This document shows, piece after piece, positions 63,980 to 64,000 of a stretch of 64,000 nt of DNA. This stretch comes from Mya arenaria. Lineage: Eukaryota > Mollusca > Bivalvia > Myida > Myidae. A model generated the notes under the pieces. That model did not search any database and was not told the origin of the DNA. It was given only the letters and a program-made list of their open reading frames with translations. Position numbers and translations under genes: made by a program. Every line of letters begins with the position of its first letter. Position 1 is the stretch's first letter. The stretch is taken from the NCBI RefSeq assembly GCF_026914265.1, contig NC_069125.1, positions 66,453,479 to 66,517,478 of the forward strand, read 5' to 3'.

Positions 63980-64000
63980 AACAAGAGGCCCAAAAGGGCC
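63980..64000 (+). mobile_element. Start of a further ACAAGAGGCCC-type repeat, cut by the window end
   Basis: The head AACAAGAGGCCCAAAAGGGC recurs directly after the end of copy B, so two copies stand head to tail. Confidence 0.65.

Overview
The window looks like nuclear DNA of a bivalve mollusc. It is AT-rich. Its genes are split into many short exons with GT-AG introns, their proteins are of animal type, and intergenic DNA and introns are full of short repeats that start ACAAGAG and carry a core of 135-180 bp tandem units, a style common in bivalve genomes. The group call is inference; the gene calls rest on protein motifs read directly and on exon phases that add up.

Five genes can be supported, all on the minus strand. 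From left to right (each gene's 3' end first): HSD17B12-type very-long-chain 3-oxoacyl-CoA reductase (20697-30985, 9 exons, 325 aa); a ZNF143/ZNF76 (Staf) transcription factor (39053-48804, 15 coding exons, 802 aa, plus a probable 5' UTR exon near 49.26 kb); a two-exon secreted cysteine-rich peptide of astakine/prokineticin type (51696-52182, 113 aa); serine racemase (52631-55211, 9 exons, 332 aa); and the C-terminal part of transcription elongation factor SPT6 (56354-63210, 12 exons, 5' part beyond the window). They do unrelated jobs (ER fatty-acid elongation, transcription of snRNA and mRNA promoters, secreted signalling, D-serine metabolism, transcription elongation) and are not an operon. 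The astakine-like gene lies only about 450 bp downstream of the serine racemase stop.

Layout: 1-20.4 kb holds no gene I can support. It has a 47-bp minisatellite, a TATG microsatellite, a 45-bp minisatellite, an 883-bp terminal-inverted-repeat element and a partial relative, several ACAAGAG-type repeats, a diverged tandem array and two strong hairpins. 20.7-31.0 kb is HSD17B12, with two large repeats in introns and a fold-back cluster just inside intron 1. 31.7-36.4 kb is one large nested mobile element with long inverted ends and a 10-bp flanking duplication; a 282-bp element sits in its left terminus and two LINE tails inside it. 36.4-38.8 kb is quiet. 38.8-49.3 kb is ZNF143. 49.3-51.5 kb holds no clear gene. 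51.6-63.2 kb carries the last three genes. The window ends in a head-to-tail run of ACAAGAG repeats in an SPT6 intron.

I saw no LTR element, Polinton, other virus-like element, toxin gene, tRNA, rRNA or CRISPR array. Points for a second look are the nested 4.7 kb element, the astakine-like peptide, an apparent one-base frameshift in a run of A in SPT6, the plant/yeast-like active-site loops in serine racemase, an (AT)n tract beside a serine racemase splice acceptor, and the shared 5' signature that links unrelated-looking repeats.
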